64,000 nt of DNA from Rhodococcus triatomae BKS 15-14 (GTDB lineage: Bacteria > Actinomycetota > Actinomycetes > Mycobacteriales > Mycobacteriaceae). Positions within the stretch are counted from its first letter, which is position 1, and every line of letters begins with the position of its first letter. Positions 40,986-51,270 of this stretch are shown one piece after another. The position numbers and the translations under genes are program-made. The stretch lies in contig AODO01000034.1 in the NCBI GenBank assembly GCA_000341795.1, positions 1-64,000 of the forward strand, written 5' to 3'. The notes below the pieces were generated by a model that saw only the letters and a program-made list of their open reading frames with translations, had not been told where the DNA came from and searched no databases.

Positions 40986-43394
40986 GTGGTCGGGGCGAGC
41001 GAAGCGACGGGGTTGGTCACCGTGGCGAACCAGCGAGGGGGGCGTGAGAGCGAGGCTTCCGTGGTTCTGTCGTCCGCGGCGCGAACGAGCGTCGGGAACC
41101 TTCCGCACGAGCTGACCAGCTTCGTCGGTCGCCGCCGTGAGGTCATCGAGACGAGACGCAGCCTGTCGGCGTCGCGACTGGTCACGCTGACCGGAATCGG
41201 TGGCGTCGGCAAGACACGTCTGGCGCTGCGGGTGGCGCACGAGTCGCAGCGTGCCTACTCGGACGGTGTGTGGTTCGTCGAGTTCGGTGGGTTGACAGCG
41301 CCCGAACTCGTGCACGACGCCGTGGCCGCCGCCTTCGGGATCCGCGAGGCGCGGCCGGGGCAGCAGGACGCCCTCGTCGACTTCATCTGCGAGCAGAACG
41401 TCCTGCTCGTCCTCGACAACTGCGAGCACCTGGTCGGCGCCGCCGCCGAACTCGCCGGCAACCTGCTGCGGAGCTGCCGCAATCTGCGCATTCTCGCAAC
41501 CAGCCGGGAACCCCTCGGCGTCAGCGGGGAGGCGGTGCTGCGGGTACCGCCACTCGGCATCCCCGATCCGGATCGACCGGGCCGGGGGAAGTCCACCCTG
41601 TTCGAGGCGGTCACCCTGTTCGAGGAGCGCGCGATCGCCGTCGTCCCCGGGTTCGACCTCAACGACACCAACCGTGCAGCCGTGACACGCATCTGCCAGC
41701 GCCTCGACGGGTTGCCGCTACCGATCGAACTGGCCGCGGCACGGCTCCGGGCGCTCTCACCCGACCAGATCGTCCAACGACTGACCGACACCTTCATGTT
41801 GCTCAACGCGGGCGGCAGGGAAGCGCCAACTCGGCAGCAGACCCTGCGCTTGTGCATCGACTGGAGTCACGACCTCTGTACGCCGCGGGAGCGGGTGGCG
41901 TGGAGCCGGCTGTCGGTGTTCAGCGGGCGGTTCGAACTCGACGCCGCCGAAGCGATCTGCGCGGAGACGCTCGGACCCCACGAACTGCTCGACGTCGTCA
42001 CGTCCCTGGTGGACAAGTCGATTCTGATCCGCGACGAGCAGGACAGCGGCGTCGGCTACCGGATGCTCGAGACGCTACGTGACTACGGCCGCGAGAAGCT
42101 CGAGCTGACCGGCGACGGTCCTCGCCTGCGCCGCCGTCACCGCGACTGGTACGAGACGTTCGTGGCGCCGGTGGAGTCGGAGTGGGTCGGTCCGCGGCAG
42201 GCCAGGTGGCGGGCCCGGCTGCAGTGCGAGCAAGCGAATCTGCGGGCGGCGACGCAGTTCTGCCTCGACGACCCGGCGGAGGCCGAGTCGGGCCTGCGCC
42301 TCGCGGCCGCGACCTGGCCGTACATCCTGTCCCGCGGCCAGCTGCAGGCCGGCCGGTACTGGCTCGAACGGGCGCTGGCCCACCAGGGTGGCGCGCCGAC
42401 CGTCGCGCGAGCGAGGGCCCTGTGCGCCGACGTCCTGCTCGCAAGCAACCAGGGTCGTACGGACGAGGCGGCCGGGTACCTCGACGAGGCGCGGGCCGTC
42501 GTCGCGACGGTGGGGGACCCGGTCGTCGATGCGGAACTGGCCTACGCGGAAGCGAACCACGCGATGTTCGGCGGGGACATGGCCCGCGCCCTGGAGCTCT
42601 TCCCCGCCGGTCTCGAGGTGTTCCGCGGTACCGATCCGCTGCGCGAGGTGTCGACGCTGCTCGGCATGGGGCTCGCGTCCGGAATTCTCGGCGAGGTGGA
42701 TCGGGCCGTTCGGTACGAGGAGGAGGCGCTGGCCATCTCCGAGGCGCGCGGTGACGCCGTCTACCGCGCGTACAGCCTGCTCGTGCTGGCGCTCACGCTC
42801 GTGCGGCCCGACCGCGGCCGGGCTCGGGGCCTCCTGCACCAGGCGCTTCGGCTCGAACACGATCTCGGTGACCCGCTGGGGACGGCGATGTCGGTGGAGG
42901 CGTTGGCCTGGGTCGCGGACGCCGACGGCGAGGCGCAGCGTGCCGCGGTGCTGCTCGGCGGGGCCCAGTCGATGTGGAGCACCTTCGGAAGCGGCGGCGT
43001 GAGCGTTGTGGCGATGCGTGTCTTCCACGACGACTGTGTGGACAGCACCAGGCGTGCGCTCGGCGCCGCCGCCTTCACCAAGGCGTTCCGGCGCGGTCTC
43101 GAGGCGTCCGCCGACGACGCGGTCGCGTGTGCACTGCGCGAGAACAACCTGGCCGCGGGTGGGTCCTCCGGCGAGTCGTCCACCGCGCCGGGCGGCGACC
43201 TGACCCGCCGTGAGCGGCAGATCGCGGATCTCGTCGCCGAAGGACTCACGAATCGCGCCATCGCGGAGCGCCTGGTGATCTCGCCGCGCACCGTCGAGGG
43301 TCATGTGGAACACGCACTGACCAAGCTCGGGTTCCGCTCCCGCAGCCAGATCGCGGCCTGGGTGGCAGAGCAGAAGGCCGGGGAAACGCCCTGA
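40986..43394 (+). CDS. LuxR-type regulator with NB-ARC-like ATPase
   Basis: An 802-residue large regulator. Residues about 40-330 form an ATPase domain with Walker A LTGIGGVGKTRLAL, Walker B LLVLDNCEHLVGAAAEL and DGLPLPIELAAARLR. A TPR-like helical middle follows. The C-terminal LuxR HTH spans LTRRERQIADLVAEGLTNRA to SPRTVEGHVEHALTKLGF. GTG 40986 has a GGGGGA a few bases upstream. These proteins sense unknown signals and bind DNA as ATP-dependent switches. Confidence 0.9.
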   Translation: MVGASEATGLVTVANQRGGRESEASVVLSSAARTSVGNLPHELTSFVGRRREVIETRRSLSASRLVTLTGIGGVGKTRLALRVAHESQRAYSDGVWFVEFGGLTAPELVHDAVAAAFGIREARPGQQDALVDFICEQNVLLVLDNCEHLVGAAAELAGNLLRSCRNLRILATSREPLGVSGEAVLRVPPLGIPDPDRPGRGKSTLFEAVTLFEERAIAVVPGFDLNDTNRAAVTRICQRLDGLPLPIELAAARLRALSPDQIVQRLTDTFMLLNAGGREAPTRQQTLRLCIDWSHDLCTPRERVAWSRLSVFSGRFELDAAEAICAETLGPHELLDVVTSLVDKSILIRDEQDSGVGYRMLETLRDYGREKLELTGDGPRLRRRHRDWYETFVAPVESEWVGPRQARWRARLQCEQANLRAATQFCLDDPAEAESGLRLAAATWPYILSRGQLQAGRYWLERALAHQGGAPTVARARALCADVLLASNQGRTDEAAGYLDEARAVVATVGDPVVDAELAYAEANHAMFGGDMARALELFPAGLEVFRGTDPLREVSTLLGMGLASGILGEVDRAVRYEEEALAISEARGDAVYRAYSLLVLALTLVRPDRGRARGLLHQALRLEHDLGDPLGTAMSVEALAWVADADGEAQRAAVLLGGAQSMWSTFGSGGVSVVAMRVFHDDCVDSTRRALGAAAFTKAFRRGLEASADDAVACALRENNLAAGGSSGESSTAPGGDLTRRERQIADLVAEGLTNRAIAERLVISPRTVEGHVEHALTKLGFRSRSQIAAWVAEQKAGETP

Positions 43395-43559
43395 ACGGGC
43401 GGTATCCGTCCTTCGGCGCCGAGGCGCGGGAGTGACCACGAAGGACCGGTGCGCGAAAAACAGGTATGCGAACGGGTACATCGACCGTCGTCCCCGGTCG
43501 AGGCTGCCCGGCACGATGGAACATGACAGTTCCAGTGCTCCAGGGCGAGGTGCGGTTCG

Positions 43560-43958
43560 ATGATCGAAGTCTCACATGTCGCGGCATTCCCTCACGTCAC
43601 CGCGGACCGCCGGGTCCCCGCGGATCGTCTGATGCTCCGGAGCTGCGACGGCTGCAAATCGCTGTCCGCTCTCGACAGCGGACCCTGCGCCGAGTGCGGA
43701 GGCACCGCACTGTCCCGGGTCCCGTCGTGCGGCGTCGGATCGATCGTGTCCTGCACGGTGGTCGCCGCCCGCTCGCGGTGCGACGCACGGACCCACGCCG
43801 GGCCCTGCACCATCGCGATCGTCGAACTCGACGACGGGCCGTGGATGTACGCCTGGATCGAGGGACGCCCGCCCGCCCGGTCGGGTGAGCCGGTCAGGGT
43901 CCGGTTCGCGCACGAGGAACCGGGGGAGAGGTACCCGTACTTCGTGTGCGCGGCCTGA
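43560..43958 (+). CDS. Zinc-ribbon/OB-fold protein (DUF35-like)
   Basis: A 132-residue protein. Cysteines lie in SCDGCKS and PCAECGG (a zinc ribbon), followed by an OB-like domain with SCTVVAARS and WMYAWIEGRPP. Such DUF35 proteins usually serve as partners of acyl-CoA processing enzymes, but no thiolase is nearby. It is convergent with the M1 peptidase. Confidence 0.8.
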   Translation: MIEVSHVAAFPHVTADRRVPADRLMLRSCDGCKSLSALDSGPCAECGGTALSRVPSCGVGSIVSCTVVAARSRCDARTHAGPCTIAIVELDDGPWMYAWIEGRPPARSGEPVRVRFAHEEPGERYPYFVCAA

Positions 43959-43973
43959 TCGAGCCCGGTCGAC

Positions 43974-45374
43974 TCAGGAGTCGTCCCGGAGCGCGGGCAG
44001 GGTTCTGCCGACGAGCCAACCGTCCCACAACGGTCGCAACGACCGGTCCGAATAGTGCGCGGCGAGGTCCGTGAAGTCCTCGGTCGTGACCGTCCCGTAG
44101 CGATACTTCGCAGTCCACTCGTGGAGCAGCGCGAAGAAGTTGTCGTCACCGAGTTCGGTGCGCAATGCGTGCACGGTGAGCGCGCCCCGCTTGTACACGC
44201 GGTCGTCGAACATCAGGGCCGGGCCGGGATCGCCGAGCACCAGGTCGTACGGCAGCCCGGACTGGGTGCGGTGCACCTGCGTGGCGATCTCCCGGGCGGT
44301 CGGGCCACCGGAGTTCTCGGACCACAGCCATTCCGCGTAACACGCGAATCCCTCGTGCAGCCAGATGTGACGCCACGCGCCGAGAGTGAGGCTGTTGCCG
44401 AACCACTGGTGTGCCAACTCGTGTGCCACCAGCCGCTCAGACCCGCGCCTGCCGTCGCAGTGGTTCGCCCCGAACACCGAAATACCCTGCGCCTCGACGG
44501 GAATCTCCAGATCGTCGTCGGTGACGACAACCGTGTAGTCGGCGAACGGGTACGGCCCGAACAGCCGGATGAACGTCTCCATCATGCTCGGCTGACGCGC
44601 GAAGTCGTGATCGAACCGGGTCCGCAGCCGCTGCGGCAGCACGGCGTACATCGGCACCGCAGTACTGGTCGCCACCCGGCGACGTTCGTACGGCCCGATC
44701 TGGACGGTCGCCAGATACGACGCCATCGGTTCGCTCTGTTCGTACACCCAGGTGGTGTGACTGGCCCGAACCTGCTTGCGGATCAGGGCGCCGTTGGCGA
44801 CGACGTGGTACGGCGAATCGGTGGTCACCGAGATCTGATAGCTCGCCTTCGAACTCGGATGGTCGTCGCACGGGAACCAGGACGCCGCGCCGTTCGGCTG
44901 GCTCGCGACGATGGCGCCCTCGCTCAGTTCCTCCCAGCCGACCTCGCCCCACGGGCCGCGGACCGGCTTCGGGGTCCCCGCGTACTGCACCGTCACCGAC
45001 AGCGCGCCGCCCGACGGGATCTTCTGGGCGGGAGTGACGGTGAGTTTGCCGTTCTGGTGGGTGTACTTCGCGGCGCGGGTGCCGTTGACCGACACCTTCG
45101 ACACGGCGAGCGACTGGGACAGGTCGAAGGCGAACCTGGTGCGTGGCTGCGTCGTCGCCGCCGTCACCGTCGCCTTGCCCGCCAGCCGATTGCTGGCGAC
45201 CTTGTAGGTCAGGTCCAGTTCGTACCGCGACACCCGGTACCCCCGATTGCCCACGTTGGGGAGATAGGGGTCGATCGGCTCCTCGTAGAACTTGCCGGAG
45301 CCGCCGGCTGCGTTGGCCTTGCCCGCGGTGGTGGATTTTCCGGCGGTGCCGCCGGTCAGCTTCCCGGGTTTCAT
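43974..45374 (-). CDS. M1-family zinc metallopeptidase
   Basis: A 466-residue peptidase with zinc site HELAHQW (residues about 316-322) and the second ligand in WLHEGFACYAEWLW. The exopeptidase recognition GAASW... region is WFPCDDHPSSKASYQ. The N-terminal part is basic and Gly/Thr/Lys-rich (GGTAGKSTTAGKANAAGG). The ATG at 45374 lies 2 bases after the stop of the NRPS-like gene, so the two are cotranscribed. Linked M1 peptidases suggest a hydrolase of the polymer product or a self-resistance enzyme. Confidence 0.88.
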   Translation of the reverse strand: MKPGKLTGGTAGKSTTAGKANAAGGSGKFYEEPIDPYLPNVGNRGYRVSRYELDLTYKVASNRLAGKATVTAATTQPRTRFAFDLSQSLAVSKVSVNGTRAAKYTHQNGKLTVTPAQKIPSGGALSVTVQYAGTPKPVRGPWGEVGWEELSEGAIVASQPNGAASWFPCDDHPSSKASYQISVTTDSPYHVVANGALIRKQVRASHTTWVYEQSEPMASYLATVQIGPYERRRVATSTAVPMYAVLPQRLRTRFDHDFARQPSMMETFIRLFGPYPFADYTVVVTDDDLEIPVEAQGISVFGANHCDGRRGSERLVAHELAHQWFGNSLTLGAWRHIWLHEGFACYAEWLWSENSGGPTAREIATQVHRTQSGLPYDLVLGDPGPALMFDDRVYKRGALTVHALRTELGDDNFFALLHEWTAKYRYGTVTTEDFTDLAAHYSDRSLRPLWDGWLVGRTLPALRDDS

Positions 45375-45375
45375 G

Positions 45376-48300
45376 TCAGGCCCCCGTCCACGGGCCGATC
45401 GGGTTGCCCTGCCATCGCGTGCTCGGCGGCACGACGTCGCCGCGCATGACCAGTGAGGCCGGGCCGACCGTTGCGCCGTCGCCGATGCCGGATGCGGGCA
45501 GCGCGACGCAATGCGGCCCGAGGGTTGCGCCTGCGCCGAGGGTGACGGTGTCCATGGCCATGATCCGATCATGGAACAGGTGTGTCTGCACGACGCATCC
45601 GCGTTCGACGGTGGCGCCGTCGCCGAGAGACACCAGGTCGGCCTCGGGCAACCAATATGATTCACACCACACGCCGCGCCCGATCGTCGCGCCCATGCCC
45701 CGGAGCCACACGTTCAGGACGGCCGTCCCGGTGGCGGCGCGGGCGAACCACGGCGCCGCTACCGTTTCGACGAACGCGTCGGACACCTCGTTGCGCCACA
45801 CGAACGAACTCCACAGCGGGTGCTCCGTGCGGCCGATCCGGCCGACCGTCAGCCACTTCGCCGCCACCGAGATCAGCCCGGCGACGGCCCCGGCCACCAG
45901 CAGCACGACACCGCTCAGCAGTGCCGCGGCCCAGTATCCGACCGTTCCGGCGAGCGCCTGCAGCGCGAACAACACGCCCAGCCCGATGCCGAAGGTGATC
46001 ATGACCGGCAGCAGGCGGCACGTCTCGACGGCGCCGCGTGCCACCTTCAGCCGCGTCGGCGGCGCGAAGGTGCGTTCGGCGTCGCCGCCGCTGGCGGCTC
46101 GGCGCAACTTCACCGGCGGACTGCCGAGCCACGACGAGCCGGACTTGGCCTTGGTCGGTGCGGCGGACAGCACCGCGACGAGACCGTTCTTCGGTACCCG
46201 ACGGCCCGGGCCGGCCATGCCGGAGTTGCCGAGGAAGGCGCGCTTGCCGACCTTCGCCTCCTGGATGTGCAGCCACCCACCGCCGAGCTCGTAGGACGCG
46301 ACCATGGTGTCGTCGGCGAGGAAGGCGCCATCGGCGACCGTGGTGAACTTCGGCAGCAACAGCACCGTGGACGCCTCGACGTCCTTGCCGATGTTCGCGC
46401 CGAGCAGCCGCAGCCAGACCGGGGTGAGCAGGCTCGCGTACAGCGGAAAGAGGAAGGTGCGCGCGGAGTCGAGGAGGCGTTCGGTGGCCCACACCTGCCA
46501 GCCGACCCGGCTGCGGACGGGGTGGTATCCCTCGGTCAGGCCGACGCCGAGCGCGCGGACCGCGGCGACGGTCAGGGCCGCGAACACGAACAGGGCCAGC
46601 AGCGTGGCGACCGGCAGCCACAGCAGCGCCGGCGGGATCGCGGCACCGATGTCGGGTGCGTCGGAGACGGCGGCACCGATCACGGCGATGCCCGCGGCCA
46701 GCGCGACGATCGGGAGGGAGGCGATCGCCAGCGACGTCAGCCCGTACACGGGCACCCAGTGGCTGGCCCGCTGCGGCCGCTCCTGCGGCCACGGATGATC
46801 GGCCTTGCCGACCTTGACGGCGGGTGAGCCGGCCCAGCTCTGCCCGGCCTTCACCCGGCCGATGACGGCGGAGCCGGGAGCGACCTCCGCGTTCTTGCCG
46901 ATCCGCGCGCCGGGGAACAGGGTCGAGCGGGAGCCGATGGCGGCGCCCTCCCCGATGCGGATGCTGCCGATGTGGATGACGTCGCCGTCGATCCAGTGCC
47001 CGGACAGGTCGACCTCGGGCTCGACGGAACAGCCCTCGCCCAGTTCGAGCATGCCGGTGACGGGCGGCAGGGTGTGCAGGTCGACGCCGCGCCCGATCTG
47101 CGCTCCGAGTGCGCGGGCGTAGTAGATCATCCACGGTGCGCCCGACAGGTTCGCCGCGCCGCTGGCTTCCGTCAGCCGGTGTGCGACCCACAGTCGCAGG
47201 TGCTCGCGGCCGCCGCGCGGGTAGGTGCCCGGTTGCAGTCCGCGGAGCAGGATCCGGCAGCCGGCGACGGCGATGCCCATCCGCCCGATCGGGGTGATGA
47301 ACAGGAGCACACCGAGCAGCACCCACCACCACGACAGCGCGGGTGCCCAGGGCACGTCCACGAACCAGGCGAGCACGTTGTTCACGACGGCCAGCCACGT
47401 CACCCACTGCAGTCCGGTCAGGGTGGTCAGCGGGACGGTCCAGAGGATCTGCTGCCACTGCGCGGACCGCGGGGTCGGCTCGACGGTGCGAATCTCCACC
47501 GCGTCGGTCGGGGCGAGCGAGTCGAGGTGTTCGGCGAGTGATCCCAGCCGGGGATGGTCGTACAGTTCCGCGACGGTGACCTCGGGGAAGCGTTCGCGGA
47601 GCGCCGTCACCAGCTGTGCGGCCGACAGCGACCCGCCGCCCGCCGCGAAGAAGTCGTCGTCGGCGCCGGTGATCTGCGCCCCCAGGATCGACGACCACAG
47701 TCCGGCGACCCAGGCCGCGGTTCCGTCGAGACCGGAGTCCGCGGCGGCCTCCTCGGCGCCCGGCAGCGGCCACGGCAGGGCTGCCCGGTCCACCTTGCCG
47801 GAGGTGCGGGTCGGCAGTTCGGTCACCAGCGCCAGCCGCGGCACCAGGGCCGCGGGCAACTGCTCCGCCAGGTGTGCCCGGGCCGCCGCGAGGTCGAAGT
47901 CCGGGTCCGTGCTGGCGAGATATCCGACGAGGATCGAGTGGCCGGTCGACGTCTTCCGGACGGCGGCGGCGGCACCGGCGACGCCGGGCAGGTTCTGCAG
48001 CGCGTTGTCGACCTCGCCGAGTTCGATGCGCCTGCCACCGATCTTGACCTGGTCGTCGGCGCGACCCTGGAAGAGGAGCCCGTCGAGTTCGAGGCGAACC
48101 AGGTCGCCGCTGCGGTAGGCGCGCTCCCAGCCGAGGGACGGCATCGGAGCGTACTTCTCGGCGTCCTTCGCCGGGTCGAGGTAGCGGGCCAGCCCGACGC
48201 CACCGATGACGAGCTCTCCGACGTCACCGACCGCGACCGGGTTGCCGTCGCCGTCCACGACGGCGAGGTCCCAGCCGTCGAGGGGAAGCCCGATGCTGAC

Positions 48301-49335
48301 CGGGGACTGCCCGTCCATTTCCGCGGCGCACGCCACGACGGTGGCCTCGGTGGGGCCGTACGTGTTCCACACCTCACGACCCGGGGTGGCGAGCCGTTCC
48401 ACCAGTTCGGGCGGGCACGCCTCGCCGCCGAAGATCAGCAGCCGTACGTCCTCGAGCGCTTCGGCGGGCCACAGCGCCGCCAGGGTGGGAACCGTCGAGA
48501 CGACGGTGACGTCGCGCGACACCAGCCAGGGTCCGAGGTCCATGCCGCTGCGGACCAGTGACCGCGGGGCGGGAACCAGACACGCGCCGTGCCGCCACGC
48601 CAGCCACATCTCCTCGCAGGAGGCGTCGAACGCGACGGACAGTCCCGCCAGGACGCGATCGCCGGGGCCGAGCGGCTCGTCCTGCAGGAACATGCGGGCC
48701 TCCGCGTCGACGAACGCGGCGGCGCTGCGGTGGCTGACCGCGACACCCTTCGGAGTGCCGGTCGAACCCGAGGTGAAGATGATCCAGGCGTCGTCGTCGA
48801 GGCCGGGGAGCCGTGGGGTGTTCTCGCGGGCGGGCGCGGTGCCCGCCTCGACACCCTTGCCGGTGAGGATCGCCGCGACCTGCGCTTCGCCGAACACCAG
48901 CTCGGCGCGTTCGTCGGGATCGTCGGCGTCGACCGGCACGTACGCGGCGCCGGCGGCGAGGACGGACAGGATCGCGGAGTAGAGGGCGTGCGAGCCCGAC
49001 GGCATCCGGACGCCGACGCGGTCGCCTGCGCCGACGCCGAGGTCCCCGAGCCACTGCGCGCCCCGGTGGATCTCCTCGAGCAGCTCGGCGTAGCTGAGGG
49101 TGGTGTCGCCGTCGTCGATGGCGGGGGCGTCGGGATGGGCCTCGGCGGTCGCGGTGAGGATGTCGACGAGCGTCCGGGGCTCGGGCGCCAGCGGAGACCG
49201 CAGATAAACGGCCGGGATCTGCTGCGAGCGATCCGAAGGTGATTGCAGGTGCAACGCCGGTGGTTCCTTCTCTCGTGGCCGTCGAGTCCTCGTGCCGGGT
49301 TCCATCATCGGCGAGGCTCGTGTCGGGGAGGTCAC
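45376..49335 (-). CDS. NRPS-like poly-amino-acid synthetase (Pls-type)
   Basis: A 1319-residue single-module protein. Residues about 50-520 form an adenylation domain (FTSGSTGTPKGVAVSH, FDASCEEMW, YGPTEATV). Residues about 527-600 form a carrier domain with phosphopantetheine Ser in DDDFFAAGGGSLS. The C-terminal 700 residues hold about six membrane helices and three hexapeptide-repeat (left-handed beta-helix) blocks, matching TIGR02353-type terminal domains of epsilon-poly-lysine synthetase. No condensation or thioesterase domain is present. GTG 49335 is tentative; ATG 49308 is an alternative. An M1 peptidase follows. The monomer cannot be read with confidence. Confidence 0.85.
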   Translation of the reverse strand: MTSPTRASPMMEPGTRTRRPREKEPPALHLQSPSDRSQQIPAVYLRSPLAPEPRTLVDILTATAEAHPDAPAIDDGDTTLSYAELLEEIHRGAQWLGDLGVGAGDRVGVRMPSGSHALYSAILSVLAAGAAYVPVDADDPDERAELVFGEAQVAAILTGKGVEAGTAPARENTPRLPGLDDDAWIIFTSGSTGTPKGVAVSHRSAAAFVDAEARMFLQDEPLGPGDRVLAGLSVAFDASCEEMWLAWRHGACLVPAPRSLVRSGMDLGPWLVSRDVTVVSTVPTLAALWPAEALEDVRLLIFGGEACPPELVERLATPGREVWNTYGPTEATVVACAAEMDGQSPVSIGLPLDGWDLAVVDGDGNPVAVGDVGELVIGGVGLARYLDPAKDAEKYAPMPSLGWERAYRSGDLVRLELDGLLFQGRADDQVKIGGRRIELGEVDNALQNLPGVAGAAAAVRKTSTGHSILVGYLASTDPDFDLAAARAHLAEQLPAALVPRLALVTELPTRTSGKVDRAALPWPLPGAEEAAADSGLDGTAAWVAGLWSSILGAQITGADDDFFAAGGGSLSAAQLVTALRERFPEVTVAELYDHPRLGSLAEHLDSLAPTDAVEIRTVEPTPRSAQWQQILWTVPLTTLTGLQWVTWLAVVNNVLAWFVDVPWAPALSWWWVLLGVLLFITPIGRMGIAVAGCRILLRGLQPGTYPRGGREHLRLWVAHRLTEASGAANLSGAPWMIYYARALGAQIGRGVDLHTLPPVTGMLELGEGCSVEPEVDLSGHWIDGDVIHIGSIRIGEGAAIGSRSTLFPGARIGKNAEVAPGSAVIGRVKAGQSWAGSPAVKVGKADHPWPQERPQRASHWVPVYGLTSLAIASLPIVALAAGIAVIGAAVSDAPDIGAAIPPALLWLPVATLLALFVFAALTVAAVRALGVGLTEGYHPVRSRVGWQVWATERLLDSARTFLFPLYASLLTPVWLRLLGANIGKDVEASTVLLLPKFTTVADGAFLADDTMVASYELGGGWLHIQEAKVGKRAFLGNSGMAGPGRRVPKNGLVAVLSAAPTKAKSGSSWLGSPPVKLRRAASGGDAERTFAPPTRLKVARGAVETCRLLPVMITFGIGLGVLFALQALAGTVGYWAAALLSGVVLLVAGAVAGLISVAAKWLTVGRIGRTEHPLWSSFVWRNEVSDAFVETVAAPWFARAATGTAVLNVWLRGMGATIGRGVWCESYWLPEADLVSLGDGATVERGCVVQTHLFHDRIMAMDTVTLGAGATLGPHCVALPASGIGDGATVGPASLVMRGDVVPPSTRWQGNPIGPWTGA

Positions 49336-49479
49336 GACTCCCCGACCGTTCGCGTCGTTCTCTCACGTCAAGTTTGCGAGTTGGTGAACAAACCTGCTGT
49401 TTCGGCGCGTGAGGAGCCTATGCCCGGGTACCGCCCTGGGTTGGCGGGCCGCGGCTCCGCGTGTCGATACACTGCGCCG

Positions 49480-50001
49480 GTGAACGCGACCGCGACGATC
49501 GCCCGGCTGCGCGCGCTGATCGACCACCCGCGGACGGGGGCCGAGGAGCGCGATGCCGCACAGCGGATGCTCGGCCGGCTGCTCGCCAGAACCGCCTCGC
49601 CGGGCCGCGGGTCGGACACGTGGCGCGACGGACTCGGCCGGCACGTCCGGATCGACGGCATCGTGGACGCGATTCGTACCGACATCGCCGTTGCCCGGAC
49701 ACTCCAGCCGCCGTCGGACGGCCCGGAGGTGCTGGTCCACGACGCGGTTCGTGGCGCCCCGGAGGATGTCGTCTTCGACGTCGTCGCGGACGGCGACGCC
49801 GCGATCGTCGTCACCATCGACGCCGTTCCGCCGGCATGGGGATGGGTGGACGACGCAGGCGTGCCGGATGTGAGCCCGGAACTGCAGGGCCTCGCGGACC
49901 GGATCGCCGAACTGGTGAACGGGTACAACCACCACGGTCCTGACGGCACCCCGCGCTTCTTCGGGCGCGTGCGGGTTCCGGGGCGCACGTTGGTCTGGTA
50001 G
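49480..50001 (+). CDS. DUF2786-like small protein
   Basis: A 173-residue protein. The N-terminal helix pattern TIARLRALIDHPRTGAEERDAAQRML resembles the DUF2786 helix-turn-helix-like segment. The rest has no known motif. The GTG at 49480 follows a TACACT box at 49468-49473 by 7 bases, so the mRNA is probably leaderless. Function unknown. Confidence 0.65.
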   Translation: MNATATIARLRALIDHPRTGAEERDAAQRMLGRLLARTASPGRGSDTWRDGLGRHVRIDGIVDAIRTDIAVARTLQPPSDGPEVLVHDAVRGAPEDVVFDVVADGDAAIVVTIDAVPPAWGWVDDAGVPDVSPELQGLADRIAELVNGYNHHGPDGTPRFFGRVRVPGRTLVW

Positions 50002-50010
50002 CCGGCCGCG

Positions 50011-51270
50011 TCAGCCCGGCCCTGCCGGGAGGGTTGCCCGGCGCGCGGCCAGCGCCGCGACGAGCCGGACCACGTCCGGCGCGGACGCGACGTCCAGCCC
50101 CGTCAGCGCGGCCACCTTCCGGAGCCGGTAGACGACGGTGTTCGGGTGCACGTGCAGCTGCGCCGCCACGGCGCCGCGATCGCAGCCCGCGTCGAGGTAG
50201 GACTCCAAGGTCTCCAGGACCCCGGGGTGGGAGTCGAGCGGCGACAGCAGGGATGCGAGGACCGGTGACGCGGAGGTCGGCCGCGTCAGCTGGTACTCGA
50301 GTGCGACATCCCGGAGTCGTACCGGACCCGAACGGTGGCCGTAGCGGCGGGCGACGTCGAGGATCTCCTGCACATGCACATAGGCCTGCGGAACGTCGAG
50401 GGGTGCGGCGACCGTCACCGCCGCGGCGACGGCGGCGCCGATCGACCGCTCCATGTCCTGCAGGTTCCGGCTCAACTGCGCGTACCGGGTGCTGTCCGGC
50501 CAGTCGTCGGGGCCGGGCTCGGCCGCGAGAATCGGGATCAGCACCCCGCCGCCACTGCTCGACAGGACGCTCAGCGCCTCGTCGCGGCCCAGGTTGTCCA
50601 GCTCGCGTTGCAGTCGCCGGACCTTGCGGCGTTCGGCGACCACGACATCGACGTCGGCGGACTGCTCGTCCGGGTGCGGGTCCACGTGGATCGCCATCAC
50701 CCAGTACAACTTCGGCAGGTCGGTCCCGGCGCGCTGCGCCGCAGCGGCCGGATCGGCACCGTTCGTCAACGCCAGGAACAGGGCGCGGCGCGCCGAGTCG
50801 TCCTCGCCGGGCAGCGCACGATCGGATCCGTACCCGGCCAGCACAGCGGTCGTCGCCGCCAGCAGGTGTGCGTGCAGCAGGGTGCCCGCGCGGGCGACGT
50901 CGGCGGTGTCCTCGGGCCGGGCGAGGTCGCTGATCGAGGTCCACCAGTGCTCGACGCCGAGGTGGTAGGCCTTGAGCACTTCGGCCAGCGGCACCAGTTC
51001 CTCCGCGCGCCGCCGTGCCGACTCGCGCACCTCGGTCAACTCGACGGCGGAGGGCGGTCGCAGCGAGCGCAGGCTCGCGACGAACAGCTCGAGGTTGCGC
51101 CGGATGATCGCGGTGACGTCGCCGCGCACCGCCTCCTCGGGGAGGGACCGGTAGAACGCCACCTGCGTCCGGACGGTCTCGACGGTTGCCGCGGTGATTC
51201 CGTGGGTGTGCTGGGCGAGCTGGTCCGCCAGGGGGCGGCCACCGACCACGATCGGTTTGTCCACAGACAC
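50011..51270 (-). CDS. PucR/CdaR-type transcriptional regulator
   Basis: A 419-residue regulator. N-terminal helical region includes LFVASLRSLRPPS; the middle is GAF/GGDEF-like; and the C-terminal HTH is GAVAAQLHVHPNTVVYRLRKV. GTG 51270 has AGGGAG 5 bases upstream. A long upstream ORF reading exists but lacks a ribosome site. The gene is divergent from the SGNH lipase gene and may control it. Confidence 0.85.
   Translation of the reverse strand: MSVDKPIVVGGRPLADQLAQHTHGITAATVETVRTQVAFYRSLPEEAVRGDVTAIIRRNLELFVASLRSLRPPSAVELTEVRESARRRAEELVPLAEVLKAYHLGVEHWWTSISDLARPEDTADVARAGTLLHAHLLAATTAVLAGYGSDRALPGEDDSARRALFLALTNGADPAAAAQRAGTDLPKLYWVMAIHVDPHPDEQSADVDVVVAERRKVRRLQRELDNLGRDEALSVLSSSGGGVLIPILAAEPGPDDWPDSTRYAQLSRNLQDMERSIGAAVAAAVTVAAPLDVPQAYVHVQEILDVARRYGHRSGPVRLRDVALEYQLTRPTSASPVLASLLSPLDSHPGVLETLESYLDAGCDRGAVAAQLHVHPNTVVYRLRKVAALTGLDVASAPDVVRLVAALAARRATLPAGPG

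Noticed and set aside
39431-41212. 593-aa ORF on the minus strand
   Set aside because: Antisense to the GntR, MFS and LuxR-type genes. It is His/Arg/Gly-rich with no domain.
51257-51265. A single TTGTCCACA at the start of the PucR gene
   Set aside because: It lies within codons 2-5 of a coding sequence and is alone, so it is likely chance, unlike the cluster at 37143-37353.
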